In this document: piece after piece, positions 63,810 through 64,000 of the stretch
How the letters are laid out: the number at the start of each line of letters is the position of its first letter
Numbering within the stretch: position 1 is the first letter of the stretch
DNA from: a virus
IMG/VR virus record: IMGVR_UViG_3300005471_000012
Span: 27,149-91,148 of that record
Length of the DNA: 64,000 nucleotides
Strand: one strand, 5' to 3'
Made by a program: the position numbers and the translations under genes
The notes under the pieces: generated by a model
Database searches by the model: none
The model's input: the letters and a program-made list of their open reading frames with translations, nothing else
Told to the model about the DNA's origin: nothing

Positions 63810-64000
63810 CCGCATCCTGGGGGCCACCGCCTGCCCCCGCGCAGGAAACCGATCCGGCCGCCGACGCGGCCGCAGCGCTGGCCCTGCTGCGCGAAACCAG
63901 GTGGATCAAGTACGCGCTGCACAGGCTGACACCGGAAAGCTACTGCCTGGTAGGCGCACTGTACAAGGTGCAGGGGCACCCGATGGTTACTCCGTGGGCG
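63806..64000 (+). CDS. Unidentified gene, cut by the window edge
   Basis: GTG 63806 overlaps the previous stop and reads without stop to the end (65 codons). Ala/Pro-rich start, then LRETRWIKYALHRLTPESYC and LVGALYKVQGHP. Not enough to identify. Confidence 0.7.
   Translation, partial: MTASWGPPPAPAQETDPAADAAAALALLRETRWIKYALHRLTPESYCLVGALYKVQGHPMVTPWA

Noticed and set aside
1-64000. CRISPR array or insertion sequence
   Set aside because: No regularly spaced repeats and no transposase with flanking inverted repeats were seen.

Overview
The window is a GC-rich (about two thirds G+C) tailed-phage genome segment from an actinobacterial virus. The host assignment rests on composition, frequent GTG/TTG starts, a tail and head gene set of siphovirus type, a BldC-like regulator and a GH25 muramidase. 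Both ends run through genes (minus-strand gene at 1-123, plus-strand gene at 63806-64000), so it is a fragment of a larger element. There is no integrase and no DNA polymerase in view. A ParA-type ATPase with iterons, a serine resolvase and a ParB-like protein suggest that the element can persist as a plasmid (phage-plasmid); this is inference.

Layout. (1) 254-5046, plus: terminase small subunit, terminase large subunit interrupted by an intein whose HNH endonuclease is encoded in a different reading frame, a zinc-ribbon HNH endonuclease and small genes. (2) 5097-22725, minus: about 40 short genes, mostly without recognisable family, tightly packed with stop/start overlaps and good ribosome binding sites. 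The only clear enzymes are a DUF3631-type ATPase (12080-13324), a serine resolvase (17000-17584) and an HNH fragment that looks frameshifted (7592-7810). Six near-identical promoters (TAGACA, exactly 17 bp, TATCRT) divide this arm into transcription units at 10.2, 12.0, 16.8, 20.6 and 22.8 kb, plus one at 0.2 kb reading off the left edge. (3) 23069-42575, plus: head and tail genes in the usual order: portal fused to a ParB-like and a MuF-like domain, very long prohead protease/scaffold protein, major capsid protein, connectors, a cysteine-peptidase-like protein, tail tube, tail assembly chaperones with a -1 frameshift, tape measure. (4) 42576-43697: a 1.1-kb islet with a minus-strand ClpP-like gene lacking an internal segment and a tRNA-Asn gene. 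(5) 43698-55867, plus: beta-helix tail protein, large tail tip protein, two C1q-like fibre proteins, a run of small membrane proteins, a HAD phosphatase and a GH25 lysin, closed by a 21-bp hairpin terminator. (6) 55981-59808, minus: ParB-like protein, small genes, a secreted protein and a BldC-like regulator. (7) 60229-64000, mixed: zinc-binding small proteins, the ParA operon with iterons, and two unidentified plus-strand genes.

How it works together: the terminase, head, tail and lysis genes form the late programme on the plus strand. The minus arm, controlled by repeated promoters with a conserved spacer that may also be an operator, is probably the early or takeover programme. The right end carries maintenance and host-interaction genes. 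Functions below are assigned from motifs visible in the translated sequence; no database search was possible.
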